From an uncultured Alteromonadaceae bacterium (GTDB lineage Bacteria; Pseudomonadota; Gammaproteobacteria; Enterobacterales; Alteromonadaceae): 64,000 nucleotides of DNA. Shown piece by piece: positions 9,810 to 17,021 of the stretch. The DNA lies in NCBI GenBank assembly GCA_947501935.1, contig CANMXU010000004.1:124001-188000 (forward strand), written 5' to 3'. The notes beneath the pieces are model-generated. The model made no database searches. It saw only the letters and a list, made by a program, of their open reading frames with translations, and was not told the DNA's origin. How positions within the stretch are numbered: position 1 is the stretch's first letter; each line of letters starts with the position of its first letter. The position numbers were made by a program, and so were the translations under genes.

Positions 9810-10159
9810 TAAGTGTCTCGTGTGACTGTTTCTGCGTTAACTGTTTCTGCGTTAAGTAATGCTCAATGAATATATTTATTGAGCATTATTTATTTGTACC
9901 TTATATCAAGAGGGAAGTAAGTGCTTTTTACAAAAGTTTTACAGTGCTTTGTAAGGGGCTTTTTGCTGCTAAGTGCATTGCACAGCTAAGTATTTTTGAA
10001 TGAATTGCTTTAGTGTATTTTTAAAAATGTTTGTTGGTAACAACTTGCTTGCTTGATATTACATCTCATTACAGAGACTCAGCCACAAAGCTATTAACAT
10101 AACTTTATTGTATTTATTTTAAACAAATAATCTTATTGGAATAAGCTTTGGAGACGGTT
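9810..10159. other. Intergenic stretch with inverted repeat
   Basis: This 350-bp gap holds the 15-bp tandem duplication and, next to it, a perfect 11-bp inverted repeat (TAATGCTCAAT at 9857-9867, ATTGAGCATTA at 9878-9888, 10-base loop). On the minus strand this could be a leader hairpin or operator for the esterase gene. No convincing coding sequence is seen in the rest. Confidence 0.5.
9825..9854. repeat. 15-bp tandem duplication upstream of the esterase gene
   Basis: Two perfect adjacent copies of ACTGTTTCTGCGTTA (9825-9839 and 9840-9854), 15 bp upstream of the esterase start codon on the minus strand. It could space a promoter or simply be a replication-slippage product. Confidence 0.75.
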
Positions 10160-10348
10160 ATGTGGCAAGCAATTATAGTAGTTACTTTTTTTATTGCAGT
10201 GGGTTTATTGTCAGGCGCTATGAAATTGATGGCAGCTGTTGCTGTGATGGCATTATCAGCTTTTATATTAACGCTAAAGTGGCGTGAAATTACCGCAAAA
10301 AAAAGAATACGAAATAAATTAAAGCTTGATCACCTTAGAGGCTTTTAA
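10160..10348 (+). CDS. Small membrane protein, unknown
   Basis: A 62-aa protein made of two hydrophobic segments (IIVVTFFIAVGLLSGAMKL and AAVAVMALSAFILTLKW) followed by a basic tail (KKRIRNKLKLDHLRGF), so it probably sits in the inner membrane with the tail in the cytosol. An upstream TTG at 10148 is in frame, but GGAG at 10150-10153 fits the ATG at 10160, which I choose. No family recognised. Confidence 0.5.
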   Translation: MWQAIIVVTFFIAVGLLSGAMKLMAAVAVMALSAFILTLKWREITAKKRIRNKLKLDHLRGF

Positions 10349-10854
10349 TTGTTACCTATTATTTTTAAAGGTTACTTTATAGAAATTGAGCAAAAGTAAT
10401 ATGCATCAGTTGACCTTTTTATAATAATAGCGATAACAAAAATAGCGCTTGAAATAATGGGTGATATTGTAGTGCAGTTTTATCTAATTAAAGCGATTAA
10501 TCGGGGACTGTTGAACCTTTGTGATTAAATTTTATTCGCCTTTTTTAAAAAGAGTAAAGCGCTTTTAGTCGAATTCTTCGGACAGCGGGTGTTGGGCATT
10601 TTTACGATGTTACCTCCTTTTAGGTGGAATAACTATATGACAAAGGCTCTGCCTTGTATAAATACCCAAAAAATCCCTGCAAAAATAATTTCGAAAAATC
10701 AACAGGCCCTAAAGATAGAACCTGCTAATAGATAAAAAATTTCATCACTTTTCAAAGATTTATTTGTGATAATTTTGTGATAATTTTGTGAGAGCAATGA
10801 GAGTTTTCCTTTGCATACTGAAGTTGATTTTAATTCAGTAACAAGGGAAAACTT
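10349..10854. other. Long 5' region of the spondin genes
   Basis: A 506-bp gap. The last 100 bp hold the 11-bp repeat array and -10 element listed separately. Further upstream a 32-codon reading frame (10637-10735) follows AGGTGG at about ten bases, but its composition does not argue for a protein. No RNA gene recognised. Confidence 0.45.
10764..10819 (+). promoter_or_regulatory. 11-bp direct repeats and -10 element upstream of the spondin genes
   Basis: TTGTGATAATT occurs twice in perfect tandem (10764-10774, 10775-10785), followed by a partial third copy TTGTGAGAGCA (10786-10796). A -10-like CATACT lies at 10814-10819 with no good -35 box; the third copy covers the -35 position. OmpR/PhoB-type regulators bind direct repeats of 11-bp period in just this position, and such a regulator is encoded 1.5 kb downstream. 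That it binds here is inference. Confidence 0.55.
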
Positions 10855-11553
10855 ATGAAAATTATTCAATTAGCAATGGCTGTTGGCTTAACAAGTATCA
10901 GCGCCATCACCTCAGCAGCACAACTCGAAGTTTCAGTCACTAACCTTACTCAAGGTTTAATTTATACCCCACTTATTATTGGCGCCCATACTAGTGATGT
11001 TTCACTGTTTAATACCGGCCAAGTAGCCAGTTCACAATTACAAGCTATGGCAGAAGGTGGCGATATCTCAGGTTTGGCAACCATGTTAACTACCGCCAAT
11101 GCCGATATTGTTGAAAACCCAGCGGCAGGCTTTTTAATGCCGGGTATGTCAACTACAGCGATGCTTGATACAGCAGCAACCAATACTCATCTTTCTTTAA
11201 CAGCAATGTTATTACCAACCAATGATGGTTTTGTTGGCTTAAACGCTTGGCAAATACCAAGTGAAGCGGGTACTTATACTTTTACAATTAATGCTTACGA
11301 TGCTGGTACAGAAGCCAATGACGAAATTATTAATGGCGGCGGCGCTCCTGGTGTTCCCGGTATTCCAGGTGCACCAGGCGGTGATGCAGGTACCGGTGGT
11401 ACTGGCGTAACCACTACCGAAGCAAATAGCACGGTACATATTCACCGTGGTAGTTTAGGTGATGATGATCTAACCGGCGGTAAAAGTGATTTAGACAATA
11501 GTGTGCATCGTTGGTTAAACCCTGTCGCGCGTGTAACTGTAACCGTAATGTAG
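10855..11553 (+). CDS. Secreted spondin-domain protein with collagen-like Gly segment
   Basis: A 232-aa exported protein. Residues 1-21 form a signal peptide (ending SAITSAAQ). The body matches the bacterial spondin_N-type pattern: QLEVSVTNLTQGLIYTPLII near the start, repeated LQAMAEGGDIS, a methionine/glycine PGMSTTAML turn, NDGFVGLNAW, and YDAGTEANDE. Residues about 160-185 form Gly-X-Y triplets (GAPGVPGIPGAPGGDAG), a short collagen-like stretch. The C-terminus has HRWLNPVARVTVTV, the final strand. The role of bacterial spondin domains is not established. It is followed after 6 bp by a paralogue and then a two-component system. Confidence 0.78.
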   Translation: MKIIQLAMAVGLTSISAITSAAQLEVSVTNLTQGLIYTPLIIGAHTSDVSLFNTGQVASSQLQAMAEGGDISGLATMLTTANADIVENPAAGFLMPGMSTTAMLDTAATNTHLSLTAMLLPTNDGFVGLNAWQIPSEAGTYTFTINAYDAGTEANDEIINGGGAPGVPGIPGAPGGDAGTGGTGVTTTEANSTVHIHRGSLGDDDLTGGKSDLDNSVHRWLNPVARVTVTVM

Positions 11554-11559
11554 GAGGTT

Positions 11560-12279
11560 ATGATGAATATTCAAAATAAAATCTCTATAAAAATGCTGCT
11601 GTCGGTACTGCTGAGCAGCCTACTATTAAGCGCATGTAGCGATAATGATGACGAGCCAGCGCCAACTCCGCCGCCAGAGCCAGTGGTGTATCAATTTGAT
11701 GTTAGTGTTACTAATTTAACTCATGCACAGCCGATGTCACCGGTCGCAGTATTACTTCATAACGAAGGGCAATTATGGCAAATAGGTAGCAGTGCGAGTG
11801 TCGCTTTAGAAACTTTAGCTGAAAGCGGTGATAACAGCGCGGTATTAGCTGAGACTATGGTGCTGGCGCAAACCAGTGGTAGTGAAGTATTAATGCCGGG
11901 TACTACACAAATGCTGTCGGTGATGATTGAAGACACTGCGCCGATGATGCTCTCGCTTGCCAGTATGCTGGTAAATACCAACGATGCCTTTACCGGTATT
12001 AATGCCATGAGCATTGGTGATTTAGCTGTTGGTGAAAGTATTTCTGTGCAAACCAGTTCATATGATGCAGGCACAGAAAAAAATAGCGAACAAATGGCGA
12101 CTATTCCTGGGCCTGCAGGTGGTGGGGAAGGCTTTAATGCCGCACGTGATGATGTTGATTTTGTTGCTATGCATGGTGGTGTGGTAAGTGTTGACGATGG
12201 CTTAATGTTATCGGCATTAACACAAGCGCATCGTTTTGATAACCCTACCTTAAGTATCACAATTACTCGAACAGAGTAG
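11560..12279 (+). CDS. Spondin-domain lipoprotein, paralogue of the preceding gene
   Basis: A 239-aa protein with a lipoprotein signal (lipobox LLSAC, Cys26), then an acidic/proline linker (DNDDEPAPTPPPEPV) and a spondin-like domain parallel to its neighbour: VSVTNLTHAQPMSPVAVLLH, LAESGDNS, MPGTTQML, NDAFTGINAM, YDAGTEKNSEQ, and the closing HRFDNPTLSITITR. The Gly stretch GPAGGGEGF stands where the neighbour has collagen-like repeats. AGGAGG at 11552-11557 drives the ATG at 11560; a second ATG follows at once. Only 6 bp separate it from the first spondin gene, so they form an operon, one product soluble and the other lipid-anchored. Confidence 0.78.
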   Translation: MMNIQNKISIKMLLSVLLSSLLLSACSDNDDEPAPTPPPEPVVYQFDVSVTNLTHAQPMSPVAVLLHNEGQLWQIGSSASVALETLAESGDNSAVLAETMVLAQTSGSEVLMPGTTQMLSVMIEDTAPMMLSLASMLVNTNDAFTGINAMSIGDLAVGESISVQTSSYDAGTEKNSEQMATIPGPAGGGEGFNAARDDVDFVAMHGGVVSVDDGLMLSALTQAHRFDNPTLSITITRTE

Positions 12280-12286
12280 TTTTTAT

Positions 12287-12330
12287 AATATGGCAGCAAT
12301 GCCTTAGTTCACAAAAATTGCTGTCATATT
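12287..12330 (+). promoter_or_regulatory. Hairpin between the spondin genes and the two-component genes
   Basis: A 14-bp stem with one wobble pair (12287-12300 against 12317-12330) and a 16-base loop. No T-run follows, so this looks like an RNA stability or attenuation element that could set different levels of spondin and regulator products rather than a full terminator. Confidence 0.55.
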
Positions 12331-12353
12331 ATGGTGTTTCAAGGATAAGGGCG

Positions 12354-13070
12354 ATGACAGACTCAGTATTAATTGTTGAAGATGAACAAGATATAGCTGA
12401 TTTAATTAAAGTAAATTTACAAGAGCTTAAGCTAAATGTTGATCATAGCTTAACTGGCGAACAGGCCTTAGAAATGGCCTTAGCGCATAATTACTCGTTG
12501 GTATTGTTAGATGTGATGTTACCCGGAATTTCAGGGCTTGATGTCTGCCGAACCTTGCGTGAGAAAAAGCCTGAACAAGCAATTTTAATGTTAACTTCGC
12601 GTACTTCAGAAATTGATCGTGTGGTTGGTTTAGAGTTAGGTGCTGACGATTATATGACTAAACCCTTTAGTGTTCGCGAGTTACAAGCTCGGGTGCGCAG
12701 TCAGCTTCGCCGAGCTCACTTGTTATCAGATCTGCAGCAGCACAGTGCACCTAATCAAAACTTATGCATTGGCCAGCTGCAAATCGACAATATCTTGCAT
12801 CGCATTACTATGTCAGGCAAAGCGTTAGAATTAACCTCAACCGAATATGATCTATTGTTGCATTTAGCTTCGCACCCCGATCAGGTTTTTTCACGTACTC
12901 AACTGTTAAGCTCAGTGTGGGGTTATCATCATAGTGGTTATGAGCATACGGTTAACTCCCATATTAACCGCTTGCGTAATAAATTAGAAAAAGATGCAAC
13001 CCGACCTGAAATTGTGCAAACCGTTTGGGGTGTTGGGTATAAATTTAATCGCCAAGGCGTTGCTGCATAA
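12354..13070 (+). CDS. OmpR/PhoB-family response regulator
   Basis: A 238-aa DNA-binding regulator. The receiver domain has the acidic pair EDEQD, phospho-acceptor Asp53 in LVLLDVMLPG, a Thr/Ser in MLTSRTSEID and Lys in TKPFSVRELQARV. The C-terminal winged helix is clear (ELTSTEYDLLLHLASHPDQV, then SHINRLRNKLEKD and VWGVGYKF). An upstream in-frame codon at 12318 would add 12 residues, but MTDSVLIVEDEQD at 12354 gives the canonical N-terminus and has GGATAAGGG before it. The cognate kinase follows 64 bp later. It probably controls the spondin genes just upstream, whose promoter carries 11-bp repeats; this link is inferred. Confidence 0.9.
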   Translation: MTDSVLIVEDEQDIADLIKVNLQELKLNVDHSLTGEQALEMALAHNYSLVLLDVMLPGISGLDVCRTLREKKPEQAILMLTSRTSEIDRVVGLELGADDYMTKPFSVRELQARVRSQLRRAHLLSDLQQHSAPNQNLCIGQLQIDNILHRITMSGKALELTSTEYDLLLHLASHPDQVFSRTQLLSSVWGYHHSGYEHTVNSHINRLRNKLEKDATRPEIVQTVWGVGYKFNRQGVAA

Positions 13071-13134
13071 AGCGCAGGTATAAGCTGTATCGATCAAAGT
13101 TGTAGCATAAAACGTTACGGCATGAGGTGCCCGC

Positions 13135-14622
13135 ATGAAATTTTCACTTTATCAGCGACTTTCCATTTCTTTATCACTGGTATTTATTTTACTGGTCGGT
13201 TTTTTTTATTTTTGGTCGCAACAGCTTGAGCAGCGTACCCGTTTTGAGTCAGAGCAAAACTTACACTTATCATTAGCAGCCAATTTGGCTCGGGACAATC
13301 CGTTATTAGCTCAAGGCATATATGATCATAATGCCTTGGAAAATCTTTTTCATACCTTAATGGTGTTAGGACCAGCGTTTGAATTTTACTTTGTCGATCC
13401 CAGTGGTAATTTACTCACTTATTCAGCCAGCCCTTCACAAGTTAAACGTACTAAAATTGACTTAGTGCCGCTGCTGCAACTTACTCGAAATCAAGCGCCA
13501 TTACCTATTTATGGCGATGACCCTCGGCATTTATCACGGCAGAAAATATTCTCAGCAGCACCGGTATTTAATGGCAGCGACTTGCAAGGCTATTTATATG
13601 TAATTGTTACTGGTGAGCAATACGACAATGCCTTTAGTCGTATTCAGTCTGATAACAATACCCAACTGTCGCTGATATTTATTGGCGCAACAGTGCTTTT
13701 TCTTTTTGTGATGATGCTAGGGTTATTTCGTTATTTTACCGCGCCACTAAGAAAACTCAGTAAAGATATGAATGCCTTTAAAAGCGTAGGCTTTGATAAA
13801 AACTTAGTGCATTTAGAGCAGTGGACCGAAAGAAGTAATAACGAAGTGCACCAATTAGGTTGTATTTTTAGTCAAATGGTTGAACAAATAAATGGTCAAT
13901 TGGAACGACTAAAACAGTCAGATGCGCATAGAAGGCAACTGCTCGCCGATATTTCTCATGACTTACGTACTCCGTTGGCATCTTTACAAGGTTATATTGA
14001 AACTGTGGCGATTAAGGGCAACGAATTACCGGAAGTTTCACGTAATAACTATATTGATACTGCCTTGAAAAGCTCCTGCCAATTGAAAAAGCTGATCGAC
14101 CAAATTTTTGAACTAGCTCATTTAGAAGACGGTCAAGTATCGCTTAATTTAGAAATATTTAACTTAGCGGAGCTACTTTACGATATTGTCGCCAAATTTA
14201 GCCTAGCGGCGGGTAAAAAAAATATTAACTTGGTGATAGAACCGTCATTTCCACAAGTGCAGGTATACAGTGATATTGGTAAAGTAGAACGCATTTTAAG
14301 TAACCTTATTGAGAATGCCCTGCGCCATACCCCCGAGCAAGGCGAAATAATACTGCAAGTGCAACCACTTGATGAAAAACACTGCCAAATTGTCGTTAAA
14401 GACAATGGCACCGGCATTAAAGATGAAGAGCTCGCGTATATTTTTGACGCCAGATATCGCGCCAGTAACGCCACTCAAAGTAAAGGCCAACATACTGGTT
14501 TAGGTTTGGCGATAACGAAAAAGTTATTAGGGTTATTACAAACCGATATTCGGGTGAATAGCCGTTTAGGCGAAGGCACAGCTTTTGCGTTTAACATTCG
14601 CATAGCGAGTGAGTCGGCTTGA
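13135..14622 (+). CDS. Membrane sensor histidine kinase
   Basis: A 495-aa kinase, partner of the preceding regulator. Order: TM1 (about residues 10-28), a periplasmic sensor of about 150 residues (with FEFYFVDPSGNLLTYSASPS), TM2 (about 180-203), HAMP, dimerisation/H-box LLADISHDLRTPLASL with His275, N-box LSNLIENALRHTPEQG, G1 DNGTGI and G2 GLGLAITKKLLG. All catalytic blocks are present. The periplasmic domain resembles a small PAS-like sensor, ligand unknown. Genes for an extracytoplasmic pair (spondin proteins) sit just upstream, suggesting an envelope or surface cue. Confidence 0.9.
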   Translation: MKFSLYQRLSISLSLVFILLVGFFYFWSQQLEQRTRFESEQNLHLSLAANLARDNPLLAQGIYDHNALENLFHTLMVLGPAFEFYFVDPSGNLLTYSASPSQVKRTKIDLVPLLQLTRNQAPLPIYGDDPRHLSRQKIFSAAPVFNGSDLQGYLYVIVTGEQYDNAFSRIQSDNNTQLSLIFIGATVLFLFVMMLGLFRYFTAPLRKLSKDMNAFKSVGFDKNLVHLEQWTERSNNEVHQLGCIFSQMVEQINGQLERLKQSDAHRRQLLADISHDLRTPLASLQGYIETVAIKGNELPEVSRNNYIDTALKSSCQLKKLIDQIFELAHLEDGQVSLNLEIFNLAELLYDIVAKFSLAAGKKNINLVIEPSFPQVQVYSDIGKVERILSNLIENALRHTPEQGEIILQVQPLDEKHCQIVVKDNGTGIKDEELAYIFDARYRASNATQSKGQHTGLGLAITKKLLGLLQTDIRVNSRLGEGTAFAFNIRIASESA

Positions 14623-14738
14623 TGGGCATAAACTAGAACGCCATAAAAGCTAGTTTATTATTTCAGGTCAAAAATAGATCTTGGTAAAAGCGTTATGGTA
14701 ATGCTATGCAATAATAACCGATTAAACCAGAGTAACAG

Positions 14739-15179
14739 ATGACTTCAATTCCACAATATATGACCGAAAAACATCGCGAGTGTGATGATATTTTTACTGA
14801 AGCTGAATCAGCTGTTGCAGCTGAAAATTGGCCGTTAGCACAGCAGCAATGGCAAGCTTTTGCTAATGAACTCGCACTGCACTTAGAAGCTGAAGAAAGC
14901 ATTCTTTTTCCGCAGTTTGAACAAGCAACCGGCATGACCTCTGGCCCTACTTACGTAATGCGCAGTGAGCATGAACAAATGCGCGCTTTGGTGGCTGATT
15001 TAGAAAAAGCCTTAGCTGAGCAAGATAAAGGTGAATTTCTGGGCCTGTCAGAAACCTTAATGGTATTAATGCAACAGCATAATATGAAAGAAGAAATGAT
15101 GCTGTACCCGATGACTCAACAAAATATTCCCGACGCTGATAAAGTTGCTGAGCAATTACAGTCTCATTGTCAGTCATAG
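14739..15179 (+). CDS. Hemerythrin domain protein
   Basis: A 146-aa four-helix protein of the HHE/hemerythrin type, predicted to bind a non-heme di-iron centre. Candidate ligands are visible in order: His in EKHRECDD, His and Glu in LALHLEAEESILFPQ, His in RSEHEQM, and His and Glu in MQQHNMKEEMMLYP. Members bind O2, sense it, or take part in nitric oxide stress. The next genes (DUF2249 and an NnrS-like membrane protein) run in the same direction and point to a nitrogen-oxide or low-oxygen role, as in other bacteria where DUF2249 and hemerythrin-type proteins cluster with denitrification genes. Confidence 0.82.
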   Translation: MTSIPQYMTEKHRECDDIFTEAESAVAAENWPLAQQQWQAFANELALHLEAEESILFPQFEQATGMTSGPTYVMRSEHEQMRALVADLEKALAEQDKGEFLGLSETLMVLMQQHNMKEEMMLYPMTQQNIPDADKVAEQLQSHCQS

Positions 15180-15246
15180 GGGGAGCGTTAATTATTTTTA
15201 TGATAAATTATAAAAAATGCTAACAGGGCAGATACAAGAGGTCTTA

Positions 15247-15567
15247 ATGCAAGAAGTGGTTATTGATGTTAGTGAGCTTGCTCCACCTGAGCCGATGACA
15301 GCAATATTAATGGCGCTCGCTAAGCTTAAAGCTCAGCATTACCTGAAAGTTTTGCATCGCCGTGAGCCTTTTCCGCTTTATCCTAAACTTGTTGCTGCGG
15401 GCTGGAATTATCATTGCCAGCCAGTTGTGAATGATGACAGTGACAAGAATTCACTTGATAACAGCTCTAAAGGTGAAAGTGAAATAACGCAGTTTCAGCT
15501 TTATATATATCGACAAACAGAGCAAGCGTCTTTCGAACTTTTGGCTGAAAAATTAGCTTTAACATGA
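15247..15567 (+). CDS. DUF2249 domain protein
   Basis: A 106-aa cytosolic protein of the DUF2249 family, related to small SirA/TusA-like folds. Seen: VVIDVSELAPPEPMTAIL, LKVLHRREPFPLYPKLVAAGWNY, then a strand FQLYIYR. An in-frame ATG at 15217 exists, but GAGG at 15238-15241 sits properly before the ATG at 15247, which starts at the domain. The C-terminal half contains a Ser/Asn/Asp-rich insertion. Its stop overlaps the next start in ATGA, so the two are translationally coupled. Confidence 0.72.
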   Translation: MQEVVIDVSELAPPEPMTAILMALAKLKAQHYLKVLHRREPFPLYPKLVAAGWNYHCQPVVNDDSDKNSLDNSSKGESEITQFQLYIYRQTEQASFELLAEKLALT

Positions 15568-16901
15568 ATTTATCAGGCTTATCTTTTAACGCTTTACCGC
15601 CAGTACATTTACCTTTTCGCTTTTTTTTAAGCGCGCCTATTTTTGCTTTTTTCTGTGTGACAATATTACTCACTTATGGAGAAAGCTTGTGGTTAAGTCG
15701 TTGGCATCCGGCGATGCTCGCGTTAACCCATGGATTTACCTTAGGTATTATTACCATGGTGATGATGGGCGCTTTATTACAAATATTGCCTGTGGTGGCA
15801 GGTATAAGTTTTCCAAAAGTAGAACGCATTGCCACTATTAGCCATGTCTTTATGGTTATTGGCAGCGCCAGTTTACTGCTCAGTTTTTTATTTCCACATT
15901 CGCTTATTATTTTATTTAGCATAATAAGCTTAACCTTGGCATTTGGTGTTTTTATCGGTGGTTTATTTTGGGCGCTGGCACCAACCCTTAAGCAAACCTT
16001 CAACCAAGGCGATACGCTAGTTGTTATTAGGCTGGCGACCATTGCTTTGTTGGTGGTGATTTTACTAGGGCTTTTATTGCAGCTTAATCGTTTTGGACTT
16101 TATGCTGGTTTTAGTTCGCTAACTGCTTGGTTACCTTTTGATAAATTTTATACCAATATTCATGCTTTACTGGGCGGTTTTGGTTGGATGGGGTTGTTAA
16201 TTATTGCGGTAAGTTTTCAAGTTATCCCGATGTTTCATGTTGCGCCAAGTTTCCCGCAACCAGTGAGGAAATACTTTGCTAAGTTGATTGCGATTAGCTT
16301 AATCGCCTTGTTGTGTTCATCATTTTTTGAGTTCGAATTAAAGTGGTTCATTGCTGTATTACTGGTTTTGCAAAGTTTTTATGTATTGGTGGTGATCAAC
16401 GTCTTGCGCAAACGCAAACGTAAAGTACCAGATATCACCGTACGTTATTGGTTTTTAGCGTCGGTGAGCATGTTATTTCTAACACTTTTATATTTTATTG
16501 ATGAGTTTTTTAGCCTAAAAGCACTGCAGGGCAAACAAGATTTATTCTTTAGTGGGGCATTTATTTATTTTTACCTGTTATCTATTTTACAGGGCTTATT
16601 GATTAAAATATTGCCTTTTTTAAGTTATACCCACTTACAACAACGTTGCCTAATGAATTTTGAGGCGATGCAGTATTTACCGCATATGCACCAATTTATT
16701 AGCAAGCAACAAGCTAATGTATTGTGGTTTTTACACCTATTGGCAGCTTGCTCATTACTTATTGTTATTTTACAACCAGGTTTATATTTAGCTTTTTCGG
16801 CACTACTGACTATCGAGTTTGCTTATTTATTTTGGATAATGGTACAAACAGTGTCGATCTATAAAAAAACATCAGAGAAAATAACCCAGCTTGACAGTTA
16901 A
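15564..16901 (+). CDS. Polytopic membrane protein, NnrS/heme-copper-oxidase subunit I-like
   Basis: A 445-aa protein with about 12 membrane segments. Conserved-looking His residues sit in or next to helices (LTHGFTLGIITMVMMGALLQ, NIHALLGGFGWMGLL, IPMFHVAPSFPQ, LLSYTHLQQRC), which is the pattern of heme- or metal-binding proteins related to NnrS and cytochrome oxidase subunit I. No complete oxidase partner genes are near, so it is not a working terminal oxidase. The hemerythrin and DUF2249 neighbours support a nitric-oxide-related role. Family assignment is by pattern only. Confidence 0.6.
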   Translation: MNLSGLSFNALPPVHLPFRFFLSAPIFAFFCVTILLTYGESLWLSRWHPAMLALTHGFTLGIITMVMMGALLQILPVVAGISFPKVERIATISHVFMVIGSASLLLSFLFPHSLIILFSIISLTLAFGVFIGGLFWALAPTLKQTFNQGDTLVVIRLATIALLVVILLGLLLQLNRFGLYAGFSSLTAWLPFDKFYTNIHALLGGFGWMGLLIIAVSFQVIPMFHVAPSFPQPVRKYFAKLIAISLIALLCSSFFEFELKWFIAVLLVLQSFYVLVVINVLRKRKRKVPDITVRYWFLASVSMLFLTLLYFIDEFFSLKALQGKQDLFFSGAFIYFYLLSILQGLLIKILPFLSYTHLQQRCLMNFEAMQYLPHMHQFISKQQANVLWFLHLLAACSLLIVILQPGLYLAFSALLTIEFAYLFWIMVQTVSIYKKTSEKITQLDS

Positions 16902-17021
16902 TAGAAGCTCTAGAGTAATGAAAGTGGCTATGTTAGGGTAAGCTAGCAAGGGGCAAAGTGTACCCATTATTTATGGCAGGTTATTCAAGCCAAGTGATTA
17001 GCGACCAAGGAAGTTCAGCCG

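Noticed and set aside
10637..10735. 32-codon frame with AGGTGG upstream, possible leader peptide
   Set aside because: Composition is unremarkable, no residue bias for an attenuator and no clear family; only noted as part of the gap.
11757..12299. 180-codon open frame on the minus strand across the second spondin gene
   Set aside because: It is the antisense shadow of a well-supported lipoprotein gene; no ribosome binding site or family pattern.
15674..16042. 122-codon minus-strand frame inside the NnrS-like gene
   Set aside because: Antisense shadow of a membrane protein gene, low-complexity product.
15564..16901. Terminal oxidase subunit I
   Set aside because: No subunit II or III genes and His pattern is not the full oxidase set; kept as NnrS/oxidase-like.
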